Under the pieces are notes generated by a model. That model did no database searches, was not told where the DNA came from, and worked only from the letters and a program-made list of their open reading frames with translations. A program made the translations under genes and the position numbers. Of a stretch of DNA of 64,000 nucleotides, positions 42,272-50,944 are shown piece by piece. Positions within the stretch are counted from its first letter, which is position 1; every line of letters starts with the position of its first letter. The stretch spans positions 3,996,001-4,060,000 of the forward strand of contig NZ_CP061768.1 of NCBI RefSeq assembly GCF_013624435.2. Direction: 5' to 3'. This DNA is from Nocardioides campestrisoli. Its GTDB lineage: Bacteria > Actinomycetota > Actinomycetes > Propionibacteriales > Nocardioidaceae.

Positions 42272-43657
42272 ATGAGCGCCACCACCGAGACCCCCGCCAC
42301 CGTGAGCACGACCGCCCCCGACGTGGCCGAGGTCCAGGCCCGGCTCGAGGCCGCTGGCGTCCGCTACGCCATGGCCGGGTTCACCGACGTGCACGGCCGG
42401 CTCAAGGGCAAGGTCGTCCCGATCGGCCACCTGCCGCAGATGGCCCGCGGCTCCGAGCTCTTCACCGGCGCCGCCGTCGACGGCGTACCCCAGGAGATCA
42501 ACGACGAGGAGGTCGCCGCGCACCCCGACCTCGCGCGCTCCTTCGTCCTGCCGTGGAAGAAGGACGTCGCCTACTTCCCCTCCACGCTCTACACCGAGGG
42601 CAAGCCGTTCGAGGCCGGCGCCCGGCACATCCTCCAGCGCCAGCTGGACGCCGCCGCCGAGCTGGGCCTGACCTTCAACCTCGGCATCGAGACCGAGTTC
42701 TTCGTGCTCAAGGACGGCCCCGCCGGCCCCGCCGAGGTCTCCGAGCGCGACACCGCCGAGAAGCCCTGCTACGACCTGACCACCACCCTGGACAACTTCG
42801 GCTGGCTCACCGAGCTGGTCGAGGCGATGGACGAGCTCGGCTGGGACGTCTACTCCTTCGACCACGAGGACGCCCGCGGCCAGTTCGAGATCGACTTCAC
42901 CTACTCCGACGCCCTCACCATGGCCGACCGGGTGACGTTCTTCCGGATGATGGCCGGCGAGATCGCCCGCAAGCACGGCTACTTCGCCTCGTTCATGCCG
43001 AAGCCGTTCGCCGACCGCACCGGCTCCGGCGCGCACTTCAACATGTCGCTCGCCGACCTGGTCACCGGAGAGAACCTGTTCGCCACCGGCGAGGACCCGC
43101 ACGGCGTGGGCGTCTCCGAGCTCGGCTACCACTTCATCGCCGGCATCCTGCGGCACGCCAAGGCGATCAGCGCGGTGATCGCGCCGACCGTCAACAGCTA
43201 CAAGCGGCTGGTCCGCCAGGGCTCGACCTCCGGCTCCACCTGGGCGCCGGTCTTCGTCAGCTACGGCGACAACAACCGCACCAACATGATCCGGGTCCCG
43301 TCCGCCGGTGGCCGGGTCGAGTGCCGCGCCGCCGACATCAGCTGCAACCCCTACCTGGGCGCGGCGATGATCCTGGCCGCCGGGCTGGAGGGCGTGCGCG
43401 AGCACCTCGACCCCGGCGCCCCGCACCGGGAGAACATGTACGAGTACTCCGACGCGCAGGTCGCCGAGCTCGGCATCGACATGCTCCCCCGCAACCTGGG
43501 CGAGGCGGTCGAGGAGTTCCAGGCCGACTCGCTCTCCCGCGAGGTCTTCGGGGAGGCGCTCTACAACTCCTTCATCGACCTCAAGCGCGGCGAGTGGGAC
43601 GCCTACACCGCGCACGTGTCGAGCTGGGAGACCGAGCGCTACCTGAAGTTCTTCTGA
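42272..43657 (+). CDS. glnT: Type III glutamate-ammonia ligase
   Basis: 461 residues of the GlnT group of glutamine synthetases. N-domain: RYAMAGFTDVHGRLKGKVVP. Catalytic domain: LGIETEFFVLKDGPAG (metal Glu), GSGAHFNMSLAD, NSYKRLVRQGS and NNRTNMIRVPSAGGRVECRAAD in parts. The enzyme ligates ammonia or an amine to glutamate; GlnT-type enzymes also make gamma-glutamylamides such as gamma-glutamylmethylamide in methylamine use. ATG has AGGAGG 6 nt upstream. Its stop overlaps the start of the next gene (TGATG), so expression is coupled. Confidence 0.92.
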   Translation: MSATTETPATVSTTAPDVAEVQARLEAAGVRYAMAGFTDVHGRLKGKVVPIGHLPQMARGSELFTGAAVDGVPQEINDEEVAAHPDLARSFVLPWKKDVAYFPSTLYTEGKPFEAGARHILQRQLDAAAELGLTFNLGIETEFFVLKDGPAGPAEVSERDTAEKPCYDLTTTLDNFGWLTELVEAMDELGWDVYSFDHEDARGQFEIDFTYSDALTMADRVTFFRMMAGEIARKHGYFASFMPKPFADRTGSGAHFNMSLADLVTGENLFATGEDPHGVGVSELGYHFIAGILRHAKAISAVIAPTVNSYKRLVRQGSTSGSTWAPVFVSYGDNNRTNMIRVPSAGGRVECRAADISCNPYLGAAMILAAGLEGVREHLDPGAPHRENMYEYSDAQVAELGIDMLPRNLGEAVEEFQADSLSREVFGEALYNSFIDLKRGEWDAYTAHVSSWETERYLKFF

Positions 43658-44718
43658 TGCCTCAGCTCCCTCTGCAGCCTCCTGGGCAGCCTCCTGGGCA
43701 GTCACCCCTGCGGCTCAGCCGGCTCGCGCTCGACCTCCCCCTGGAGTCGGGCGCGAGCCTGCCGGCCGAGCTGGTCTACGGGACCGCCGGCACGCTCGCA
43801 CCCGCACGCGACAACGTCGTCCTGGTGCCGTCGTACTACACCGGCACCTCCGACTCCTACCTGCCGTGGATCGGGCCGGGCCGGGTGCTCGACACCGACC
43901 GGTGGTTCGTGGTCGTCGTCGACATGCTGGGCAACGGGATCTCCACCTCCCCGTCGAACGCCCCGCACGAGTACGCCGGGCCGCGGTTCCCGCGCGTCAC
44001 CGTGCGCGACCAGGTCCGGGCCCAGCGGGCGCTGCTCGACTCCCTCGGGATCGACCGGCTCCGGCTGGTGACGGGATGGTCGATGGGCGCGATGCAGGCC
44101 TACGAGTGGGCGGTGAGCCACCCCGACGCGGTCGACGCGCTGCTCCCGATCTGCGGCGCGGCGCGCTGCTCGCCGCACAACCGGGTCTTCCTCGAGGGGG
44201 CGCGGGCGGCGCTGGTCGCCGACCCGGCGTTCCTGGACGGCTCGTACGTCGCTCCCCCGGTGGTCGGGCTGCGCGCCTTCGGCACCGTGTACGCAGGCTG
44301 GGCCTACTCGCGCGAGTTCTTCCTCGACGCCGGCGAAGGCAGCGACCGGGGCTTCCGGGCGCTCGGCTACACCTCGGTCGACGACGTCCTGCGCGACTGG
44401 GCGCTCGACCACGCCGCCCGCGACGCGAACGACCTGCTGGCGATGATGGACACCTGGCTCTCCGGAGACGTCGGCCGGGAACGACCGGGCGGCTACGACG
44501 CGGCGCTGGGCTCGATCACTGCCCGGACGATCGTGATGCCCTCGACCACCGACATGTACTTCACCGTCGCGGACTCGGCCGTCGAGGCGAGCCTGGTCCC
44601 GGGCGCCGAGCTGCGCCCGCTGGACTCCGAGCTGGGGCACGTGGCCGGGCGACCCGGCGTACGGGAGACGGAGACCGCGGCCATCGCCGCGGCCGTGCGC
44701 GAGCTCATGGAGGGGTAG
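43657..44718 (+). CDS. MetX-like alpha/beta-fold acyltransferase/hydrolase
   Basis: 353 residues resembling homoserine O-acetyltransferase: PSYYTGTSDSYLPWIGPGRVLDTDRWFVVV (in parts), nucleophile in GWSMGAMQAYEWAVSHPD, catalytic Asp in STTDMYF and His in ELGHVAGRP. Its position overlapping glnT, away from any methionine genes, argues against Met synthesis and for hydrolysis or transfer on an amide/ester linked to GlnT chemistry. N-terminus has a PPGQ repeat from a 12-bp duplication. Confidence 0.8.
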   Translation: MPQLPLQPPGQPPGQSPLRLSRLALDLPLESGASLPAELVYGTAGTLAPARDNVVLVPSYYTGTSDSYLPWIGPGRVLDTDRWFVVVVDMLGNGISTSPSNAPHEYAGPRFPRVTVRDQVRAQRALLDSLGIDRLRLVTGWSMGAMQAYEWAVSHPDAVDALLPICGAARCSPHNRVFLEGARAALVADPAFLDGSYVAPPVVGLRAFGTVYAGWAYSREFFLDAGEGSDRGFRALGYTSVDDVLRDWALDHAARDANDLLAMMDTWLSGDVGRERPGGYDAALGSITARTIVMPSTTDMYFTVADSAVEASLVPGAELRPLDSELGHVAGRPGVRETETAAIAAAVRELMEG

Positions 44719-44751
44719 CCCGCTCGGGAACCGCGCCGCTACGTTCTGGTC

Positions 44752-45117
44752 ATGACTCTTCGACTCGGCATGGTCAACTTCGACGCCCTCGACCCGGCGC
44801 CGCTCGCGCGCTGGTGGGCCGACCAGGTCGGCGGCGAGGTCGCCGACCCGTACGACGGCTCCTTCCTGCTGGTCACCGGCGGTCCGGTGACGCTGGCCTT
44901 CCAGCAGGTCGACGACCCGACGCCGGGCAAGAACAAGATCCACCTCGACCTGACCGCCGACGACCTCGACGCCGAGGTCGACCGGCTGCTCGGCGCGGGG
45001 GCCACGCTCGTCGAGCGACGTGGCGACGACTCGTTCCGGTGGGTCACGCTGGCCGACCCCGACGGCAACGAGTTCTGCGTGGCCGGCCAGGAGGAGGCGG
45101 AGGCTTCCGCGACCTGA
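44752..45117 (+). CDS. VOC/glyoxalase-like protein
   Basis: 121 residues: MVNFDALDPAPLARWWADQVGGEV, KNKIHLDLTADDLDAEVDRLL and WVTLADPDGNEFCVAG mark the actinobacterial glyoxalase-like subgroup, like the gene at 59081. TACGTT 6 nt before the ATG: leaderless. Confidence 0.85.
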   Translation: MTLRLGMVNFDALDPAPLARWWADQVGGEVADPYDGSFLLVTGGPVTLAFQQVDDPTPGKNKIHLDLTADDLDAEVDRLLGAGATLVERRGDDSFRWVTLADPDGNEFCVAGQEEAEASAT

Positions 45118-45230
45118 GGCTGAGGCCCTGGTCCATTCCTCGGGCGGGCCCGTTGGCCGCCGGTGTCGCGGCGTGCTCCCATGAGGCGCCCCGCGTCTGG
45201 CGCGCGGCACGAACGACCACGGGGGTCCTT

Positions 45231-46922
45231 GTGAAGCGAGTCCGACCTGTCCTCGTCCTGCGGTCCTCGGCGACCGCGCTGGCTGCTCTCGTCGTCGTGG
45301 CAGGCTCCGCACCGGGCGTAGTCCTTGCTCCTGCGGCGGGGGCGCCCGGCTCGGCGTCCGGCTCCGCGTCCGAGCGCCCCGCGGCGTCCATCTGTGCCGG
45401 CAAACCGGTCACCATCGTCGCCAGCACGCGGGTCCGGCAGGGCACCGAGGGAGACGACGTGGTCGCGATGAAGCCCTTGGACTGGAACACGTTCGACGCC
45501 CTGGGGGGCGACGACACCATCTGCCTCGACCTCGGGTGGGTGCAGGCCGGCCGCGACATCGTCCCCTCGTCGGGCTTCCTCAACGCCGGCCCGGGCGACG
45601 ACGTGGTGATCAACCTGGCGGACTCGTTCGGATTCATGGCCGTGGGCCTCGGCAGCGGCGACGACCACTTCACCGGCAGCAGCTTCCCCGGCATGAACGA
45701 GAGCGTGTACGCCGACACCGACGTCGTCGACTACGCCGAGAAGCCGCCGGCGGTCGACCCGGCCGGCGGGCACCGGGACGTGATCGACATGGGCGACGGG
45801 CGCGGCACGGACGAGTACGGCAACGAGGGCGGCGAGGTGCTGTGGTCCGCTGCACCGCCCGGCGCGAGCAACCCCGACCGGATCACGTTCGGGACCGGGA
45901 CGCCCGAGCTCCACTACGACGGCGCGATGGCGCCGGAGGGGAGCATCGACTTCGGGGGCTCCTCCGAGGTGTCGCTGCACCTGCCCCGGCCCGGCGCCAC
46001 CGATCCGCTGACCGCGGGAGAGGTCCTGATCGACAACGTGGCGCGGCGCGCGTCGGTGGCCGGCACGCAGGTGCTGGCCTGGCAGGGCCAGGTCTCGCGC
46101 TTCGTGCTGGGCACCGAGGGCCGCAGGTGGCCGCTGCCGGTCTCGTTCCAGGGCTCCGACGCGGACGAGACCCTCACGTTCTACGGCGGGATGTTCGGCG
46201 ACCTCCGGTTCGGTGCCGGGAACGACTCCCTGTCGGGCTCGGGACGGTTCGGCTACAGCGAGGGACTGCGGTTCCGCTCGATGGACGGCGGCCCCGGCGT
46301 CGACTATGCCGGCTTCCGGACCGGGTGCCGCGACCTGACCATCCGCCTCGCCGGGGAGATCAGCTGCGACGGCACCACCGCCCCCTTCCGCGGGATCGAG
46401 CGCGTGGAGCCGCTCAGCCGGACGGACGGCGGACAGGTCACGGTCGTGGGGACCGACGCCGACGACTGGATCGCGGCCCGCGCCGAGCGGGTGACGGTGC
46501 GTGCGGGGGCCGGTGACGACGACGTCGATGGCGCGTGGGGTGACTCGGTCCGGGTGCACGCCGGCCCGGGAGACGACACGGTCCTGGGCTCGGGCGACAA
46601 GGTGCGCGTCGACGGCGGTGCTGGGGAGGACGGGGTCCGCGTCCACGGACTGGACCTGCTCGTACGTCTCGGGTCCGGGGCCGACATCGTCAGCCTCCAC
46701 GCTCCGTCAGGACGGTGGCCGTGGAGCAAGCCCAGCGACCCCTCGCGCCGCGCCGTCGCGTTCGGCGGGCCGGGCAACGACGACCTGCGAGGCACCACGT
46801 GGGCCCGGCGCGGCGACCGGCTGGTCGGAGGACCCGGGCGCGACCGTGCCGACGGCCGGTCCGACCGGGTGACCGGCGTCCGGGACCACTGCGACGCGGA
46901 GGTCCGTCGCCGCTGCCGGTGA
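45231..46922 (+). CDS. Secreted protein with RTX-like calcium-binding repeats
   Basis: 563 residues. Sec signal peptide (VKRVRPVLVLRSSATALAALVVVAGSAPGVVLA in parts, cleavage near residue 35), then a body with spaced nonapeptide-like repeats: ALGGDDTI, AGPGDDVVI, LGSGDDHFTG, GAGNDSLSG, AGAGDDDVDG, AGPGDDTVLG, GGPGNDDLRG, GGPGRDRADG. These fold into calcium-binding beta rolls. A Sec signal and no type I secretion genes nearby separate it from classical RTX toxins. GTG start. Confidence 0.8.
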   Translation: MKRVRPVLVLRSSATALAALVVVAGSAPGVVLAPAAGAPGSASGSASERPAASICAGKPVTIVASTRVRQGTEGDDVVAMKPLDWNTFDALGGDDTICLDLGWVQAGRDIVPSSGFLNAGPGDDVVINLADSFGFMAVGLGSGDDHFTGSSFPGMNESVYADTDVVDYAEKPPAVDPAGGHRDVIDMGDGRGTDEYGNEGGEVLWSAAPPGASNPDRITFGTGTPELHYDGAMAPEGSIDFGGSSEVSLHLPRPGATDPLTAGEVLIDNVARRASVAGTQVLAWQGQVSRFVLGTEGRRWPLPVSFQGSDADETLTFYGGMFGDLRFGAGNDSLSGSGRFGYSEGLRFRSMDGGPGVDYAGFRTGCRDLTIRLAGEISCDGTTAPFRGIERVEPLSRTDGGQVTVVGTDADDWIAARAERVTVRAGAGDDDVDGAWGDSVRVHAGPGDDTVLGSGDKVRVDGGAGEDGVRVHGLDLLVRLGSGADIVSLHAPSGRWPWSKPSDPSRRAVAFGGPGNDDLRGTTWARRGDRLVGGPGRDRADGRSDRVTGVRDHCDAEVRRRCR

Positions 46923-46957
46923 GGATGCGGTCGCCGCGCCACGGGTACCGGTCGGTC

Positions 46958-47332
46958 ATGACAGACGACCCCCAGGGATTCCTCTCGCTCATCGACGCTC
47001 GCACCCCCGACGCCACCGACGGCAGGGCGACGCTCGTCGTCGACGTCGACGAGCGCCACGCCAACCACGCCGGGGCCGTGCACGGCGGGATGCTGGCGAC
47101 CCTGGTCGACACGACCATGGGCGCGGCGATCATGAGCACCCTGGACGGCGGCTCGACGGCGACCAGCCAGCTCACCGTGACCTACCTGCGACCCGCCAAG
47201 CCGGGCCGGCTGGTGGTCTCCGCCGAGGTGGGCAAGCGCGGACAGAACCTGACCGTCTGCGACGCGGAGATCGAGCAGGACGGCGAGACGATCGTGCACG
47301 CGCTGGCCACCTTCGCGCTGCTGGACGGCTGA
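46958..47332 (+). CDS. Hotdog-fold thioesterase, PaaI-like
   Basis: 124 residues. NHAGAVHGGMLATLVDTTMGAA is the PaaI-type active-site helix (with the family Asp as D in VDT), and QLTVTYLRPAKPGRLVVSAEVGKRGQNL (in parts) the strands. Acts on acyl-CoA thioesters. ATG with TACCGG 6 nt upstream (imperfect -10). Confidence 0.88.
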   Translation: MTDDPQGFLSLIDARTPDATDGRATLVVDVDERHANHAGAVHGGMLATLVDTTMGAAIMSTLDGGSTATSQLTVTYLRPAKPGRLVVSAEVGKRGQNLTVCDAEIEQDGETIVHALATFALLDG

Positions 47333-47364
47333 GGGGCGGACGGCGCGATGGGAGGGGCGGCGCG

Positions 47365-48201
47365 ATGGGACGGGCGGCGCGCGTCCTGCTGACCGGCGTC
47401 CGCGGCAAGACCGGCGATCCGCTGGCCCGGCTGCTCTCGGCCCGCGAGGACGTCGAGGTGTGGGGCGGCAGCAGCGACCCGACGACGGTGACCGTCCCCG
47501 GCGTCCGGCCGACCGCCTTCTCCTGGGACGAGCCGGCCGGGTGGCGCGCGGCCACCGAGGGGGTCGACGCCCTCTACCTCGTGCGCCCGGACCGCGCGGA
47601 CGCCCCCGAGCTGGTCTCCTCCCTGCTCGAGGCCACGGCCCCTGCCACCCGGGTCGTGCTGCTGTCGGAGCAGGACGCCGACCACACCGGCCCCGACGGC
47701 TGGGCGCCCCGCGTCGAGCGCGCCGTGCGCGCGAGCGAACGCGACTGGACGATCCTGCGCCCGAGCTGGTTCATGCAGGTCTTCACCGACCCGCGCTTCT
47801 ACGGCGGCCGGCTCGCGGAGAGCGGCGAGCTGCCGTACTCCAGCGGTGGCCGGTCCGTGGCCTGGATCGACACCGGTGACATCGCCGCCGTGGCCGAGCG
47901 GGCGCTGCTCGAGGAGGGGCACACCGGGCAGGTCCACGAGATCACCGGCCCGGAGGCGCTCTCCCTGCCGCGGACCGCGGCGCTGCTGGCTGACGCGCTG
48001 GGGGCGCCGGTCGCACACCGGGAGACCACCGTGGAGGACGAGCTGGCCGGCACCGACGGGTTCGAGCGCGAGCTCACCCGGGTGACGTTCGAGCGGGTGC
48101 ACGCCGGCAGCTTCGCGACGGTCACCGACACCGTGGCTCGGGTGACCGGCCGCCCGGCGCGCGGCCTGGCGGAGTTCCTGGCCGCCACCGACCTTGCCTG
48201 A
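47365..48201 (+). CDS. NmrA-like NAD(P)-binding protein
   Basis: 278 residues. Rossmann start VLLTGVRGKTGDPLARLL, a short reductase-like body (DWTILRPSWFMQVFTD, VAWIDTGDIAAVAERALL, VHEITGPEALS) as in the NmrA/ergot AgnG-like group of atypical SDRs. Lacks the YxxxK catalytic pair, so it may sense or use redox cofactor. GGAGG upstream of the ATG. Confidence 0.85.
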   Translation: MGRAARVLLTGVRGKTGDPLARLLSAREDVEVWGGSSDPTTVTVPGVRPTAFSWDEPAGWRAATEGVDALYLVRPDRADAPELVSSLLEATAPATRVVLLSEQDADHTGPDGWAPRVERAVRASERDWTILRPSWFMQVFTDPRFYGGRLAESGELPYSSGGRSVAWIDTGDIAAVAERALLEEGHTGQVHEITGPEALSLPRTAALLADALGAPVAHRETTVEDELAGTDGFERELTRVTFERVHAGSFATVTDTVARVTGRPARGLAEFLAATDLA

Positions 48202-48211
48202 ACCGGACGCG

Positions 48212-48250
48212 ACGACGGCCCCCGCGGTGCAGCACCGCGGGGACCGTCGT
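48212..48250. terminator. Bidirectional hairpin between convergent genes
   Basis: ACGACGG-C-CCCCGCGGTG (48212-48229), loop CAG, CACCGCGGGG-A-CCGTCGT (48233-48250): 17 bp with one mismatch, placed between the NmrA-like and subtilase stops. Confidence 0.85.
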
Positions 48251-48255
48251 ACGTG

Positions 48256-49848
48256 TCAGGGTCGGTCGAAGCCGAACCCGTAGGAGCCGCTACCGCGGTA
48301 GGAGACCACTCGCCAGGAGTAGGTGCCCGCCGTCCCGGTGTAGGTGACCCGCTCGTCCGCGGAGCTGGTGATGCCGCGGGCGACGACCGTCCACGAGGAG
48401 CCGTTCCAGCGCTCCAGGTAGAGGTCGAAGTCGACACCCGACGGCCCGTCGAGGCAGCCGATGTGGGTGCCGGCGACGGCGGTGAAGCTGCCGCTGGAGC
48501 CGGGGAACCGGTCGAAGTCACCCGTCCCGCTCAGCGAGCCGCTCGCCGTCTCCGGCAGGCTGGAGCAGGCGGACGGCGTCGGCGTCGGCGTCGGAGTGGG
48601 CGTCGGGGTCGGCGTGGGGTTGGCGCCGCCGGTGCCGATGTAGAGCAGCCGGTTGGGCGAGCCCGTGCCGACGTTGCTCAGCACCCCGGTGGTGGCCGAG
48701 GAGTTGATCGCGCTGCTGACCGTGGCCGGCGAGGCGCTCGGGTTGGCCTGCAGGTAGAGCGCCGCGGCGCCTGCCACGTGCGGGGCCGCCATCGACGTCC
48801 CGCTGATCGTGTTGGTCGAGGAGTCGCTGCTGATCCAGGCGGAGGTGATGCTGGAGCCCGGGGCGAACAGGTCGACGCAGGTGCCGATGTTGGAGAAGCT
48901 CGACCGTGCGTCCGTGCTCGTCGAGGACCCGACGGTGAGTCCGGCGGCGACCCGGCTGGGCGACCCGTTGCAGGCGTTGGCGCCCGAGTCGTTGCCGGCG
49001 GCCAGCGTGTAGGTGACGCCGTCGGCGATGGAGCGGCTGACCGCGGAGTCGAGCGCGGTGGAGACACCGCCGCCCAGGCTCATGTTGGCGACGGCGGGGG
49101 CGCCGGCCGCGTGGTTGCTGGTCACCCAGTCGACGCCGGCGATGACGCCGGAGTTGCTGCCGCTGCCGTTGCAGTCGAGCACGCGGACCGGGACGAGGGC
49201 GACGTCCTGCGCGACGCCGTACGTCTCGCCGCCGACGGTGCCCGCCACGTGGGTGCCGTGACCGTTGCAGTCGGTGGTGCCGCGGCCGTCGTTGATCGCG
49301 GTGTAGCCGGTGCGGACCCGGCCGCTGAACTCGGCGTGGGTGGAGCGGATGCCGGTGTCGATGATGTACGCCGTCACCCCGGCGCCCGAGGTGTTGTAGG
49401 TGTAGGAGTTGTTGAGCGGAAGGTTCCGCTGGTCGATCCGGTCGATGCCCCAGGTCGCGGGCGACTGGGTCTCGTTGAGGGTGACCGGCCGGTCGGCCTC
49501 GATGTAGGCGACGCGCGGGTCGGCGCGCAACGTCTCGAGGGCCTCGTCGGAGAGCTTCGCGGCGAAGCCGTCGAGGACGTTGCGGTAGGTGTGGGTGACC
49601 TTCGCTCCCTGGGTACGGACCTTGCCACGGACGTTGTCCACCTTGGTGGCGCTCACTCCGTCCTCGAAGACGACGATGTAGCGGTCGTTGGCGGCGTTGC
49701 CCAGAACGGGGGCCGGGCCGTCGGCGGGGGGCGCGACGGCAACGGTGGTGCCCGGGTAGACGGCGGCGGTCGCGGCGAGTGGCACCAGACCGAGGCTGAC
49801 CCCCGTGGCCGCGGCCAGGAGACCGTGGCGGAGCGTGCGTGTGGACAT
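48256..49848 (-). CDS. Secreted subtilisin-like serine protease (S8)
   Basis: 530 residues. Signal peptide (1-30), I9 propeptide (RYIVVFEDGVSATKVDNVRGKV, FAAKLSDEALETLRADPRVAYIE in parts), S8 domain with Asp in AYIIDTGI, His in DCNGHGTHVAG and Ser in SGTSMAAPHVAG, then a (PT)n linker and a C-terminal ~105-residue PPC-like domain. An extracellular proteinase activated by propeptide removal. ATG with AAGGA 7 nt upstream. Confidence 0.95.
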   Translation of the reverse strand: MSTRTLRHGLLAAATGVSLGLVPLAATAAVYPGTTVAVAPPADGPAPVLGNAANDRYIVVFEDGVSATKVDNVRGKVRTQGAKVTHTYRNVLDGFAAKLSDEALETLRADPRVAYIEADRPVTLNETQSPATWGIDRIDQRNLPLNNSYTYNTSGAGVTAYIIDTGIRSTHAEFSGRVRTGYTAINDGRGTTDCNGHGTHVAGTVGGETYGVAQDVALVPVRVLDCNGSGSNSGVIAGVDWVTSNHAAGAPAVANMSLGGGVSTALDSAVSRSIADGVTYTLAAGNDSGANACNGSPSRVAAGLTVGSSTSTDARSSFSNIGTCVDLFAPGSSITSAWISSDSSTNTISGTSMAAPHVAGAAALYLQANPSASPATVSSAINSSATTGVLSNVGTGSPNRLLYIGTGGANPTPTPTPTPTPTPTPSACSSLPETASGSLSGTGDFDRFPGSSGSFTAVAGTHIGCLDGPSGVDFDLYLERWNGSSWTVVARGITSSADERVTYTGTAGTYSWRVVSYRGSGSYGFGFDRP

Positions 49849-49926
49849 GTGGATCCTTCCCGAGAATGGAACAGACGCGAAGAGCGTCGTCCCGCCCGGG
49901 GCTCGGTCACAAGGTCAACGGCACCG

Positions 49927-50859
49927 TTAACTGTTAACAGCCCGAGGGCAGTTGCTGACGTCCTGCTGCGTGCTGTCCTGCTGCTCGTGGCCCTGCTCCC
50001 AGGTCCAGGTGATCTCCGTGGTGGGCTGGCAGCCGGTCGCGACCACGTGCACCCGGTGGGTCGGGTCGAGCGTGAGGTCGACCTGCTCCCCCTTGGTCCC
50101 GAGGGTGTGGCAGGAGACGGGCCGGGCGTCGGGGTGGAACTCGACCTCCAGCAGGTAGTCGGAGATCGGCAGCCGCAGCCACCGGCCGTACGACGTCTCG
50201 TAGGAGCCCAGCACCTCCGGGCGCAGCTCGTACTCGACGACCACCGTCTCCCCGCGGAGCAGCGGTCGGTGGAAGACCAGCTCGGCGCCGAGCACGCCGC
50301 TCTCGGGCTCGCCGGCGACGTCGCCGAGCCGGCAGCCGCGCAGCACCGCGATCTCGGGCAGGTGGGCCTCGGCGTCGTCGAAGCTGTGCATCACCACGCG
50401 GCGGTCCGGCCCGTCGACCCGTGCGCGCAGGACCTGTCGGGCGGTCAGGGAGACCAGCCGCCGGTCCGGGCCCAGCACCAGTCGGTCGTGGACGCTGATC
50501 CGGTCGAGCTCGGTGTCCCATCGGGTGTCGAGCCGGCTGAGCACCCGCGCCTGGGGCGTCTCCGGCCACAGGGTGTCGACGCTCGGCTGGAGGTCGCGCG
50601 GGTGTCCCGGCGCGGGCCGGGCGAGGACGGCGTGCAGCGCACCGGGCGGGAGGCCGAGCACCTCCTCGAGGTGGGGCAGGGCCTCCAGGGAGCTCTTGCG
50701 CTCCGGTCGGCTGCGCCCCGAGCGCCAGTAGCTCAAGGTGGCGACGCTGATCGTCACGCCCCGCTGCTGCAGGTGGTCGCGGATCCGCTCGAGTCCCAGT
50801 CCACGCCGGTCGATGGCGTTGCGCAGCGCCTCGGCGAAGCTGCCTGCCGGGACTGACAC
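49927..50859 (-). CDS. HTH transcriptional regulator (XRE-like) with long C-domain
   Basis: 310 residues. N-terminal HTH (FAEALRNAIDRRGLGLERIRDHLQQRGVTISVATLSYWRSGRSRPERKSSLEAL in parts) resembles XRE-type regulators. The C-terminal ~200 residues are beta-rich with paired Cys (LRGCRLGD, VSCHTLG, VATGCQP) and no family I recognise. The GTG at 50859 has TCTAAT 6 nt upstream (50871-50866), so leaderless; a GTG at 50865 is also possible. Sits upstream of the subtilase gene on the same strand and may regulate it. Confidence 0.68.
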   Translation of the reverse strand: MSVPAGSFAEALRNAIDRRGLGLERIRDHLQQRGVTISVATLSYWRSGRSRPERKSSLEALPHLEEVLGLPPGALHAVLARPAPGHPRDLQPSVDTLWPETPQARVLSRLDTRWDTELDRISVHDRLVLGPDRRLVSLTARQVLRARVDGPDRRVVMHSFDDAEAHLPEIAVLRGCRLGDVAGEPESGVLGAELVFHRPLLRGETVVVEYELRPEVLGSYETSYGRWLRLPISDYLLEVEFHPDARPVSCHTLGTKGEQVDLTLDPTHRVHVVATGCQPTTEITWTWEQGHEQQDSTQQDVSNCPRAVNS

Positions 50860-50944
50860 CCGCACATTAGAGACCGGTGGTCGGTACGCCCGCAACAACG
50901 CGCGTCCGCTCACTCGGGTGAGCGGCCAACTGGGAGTGCCCGGT

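Noticed and set aside
49926..49938. GTTAACTGTTAAC palindrome near the HTH and subtilase genes
   Set aside because: It overlaps the stop codon of the HTH gene and is not centred on a readable promoter; single copy only.
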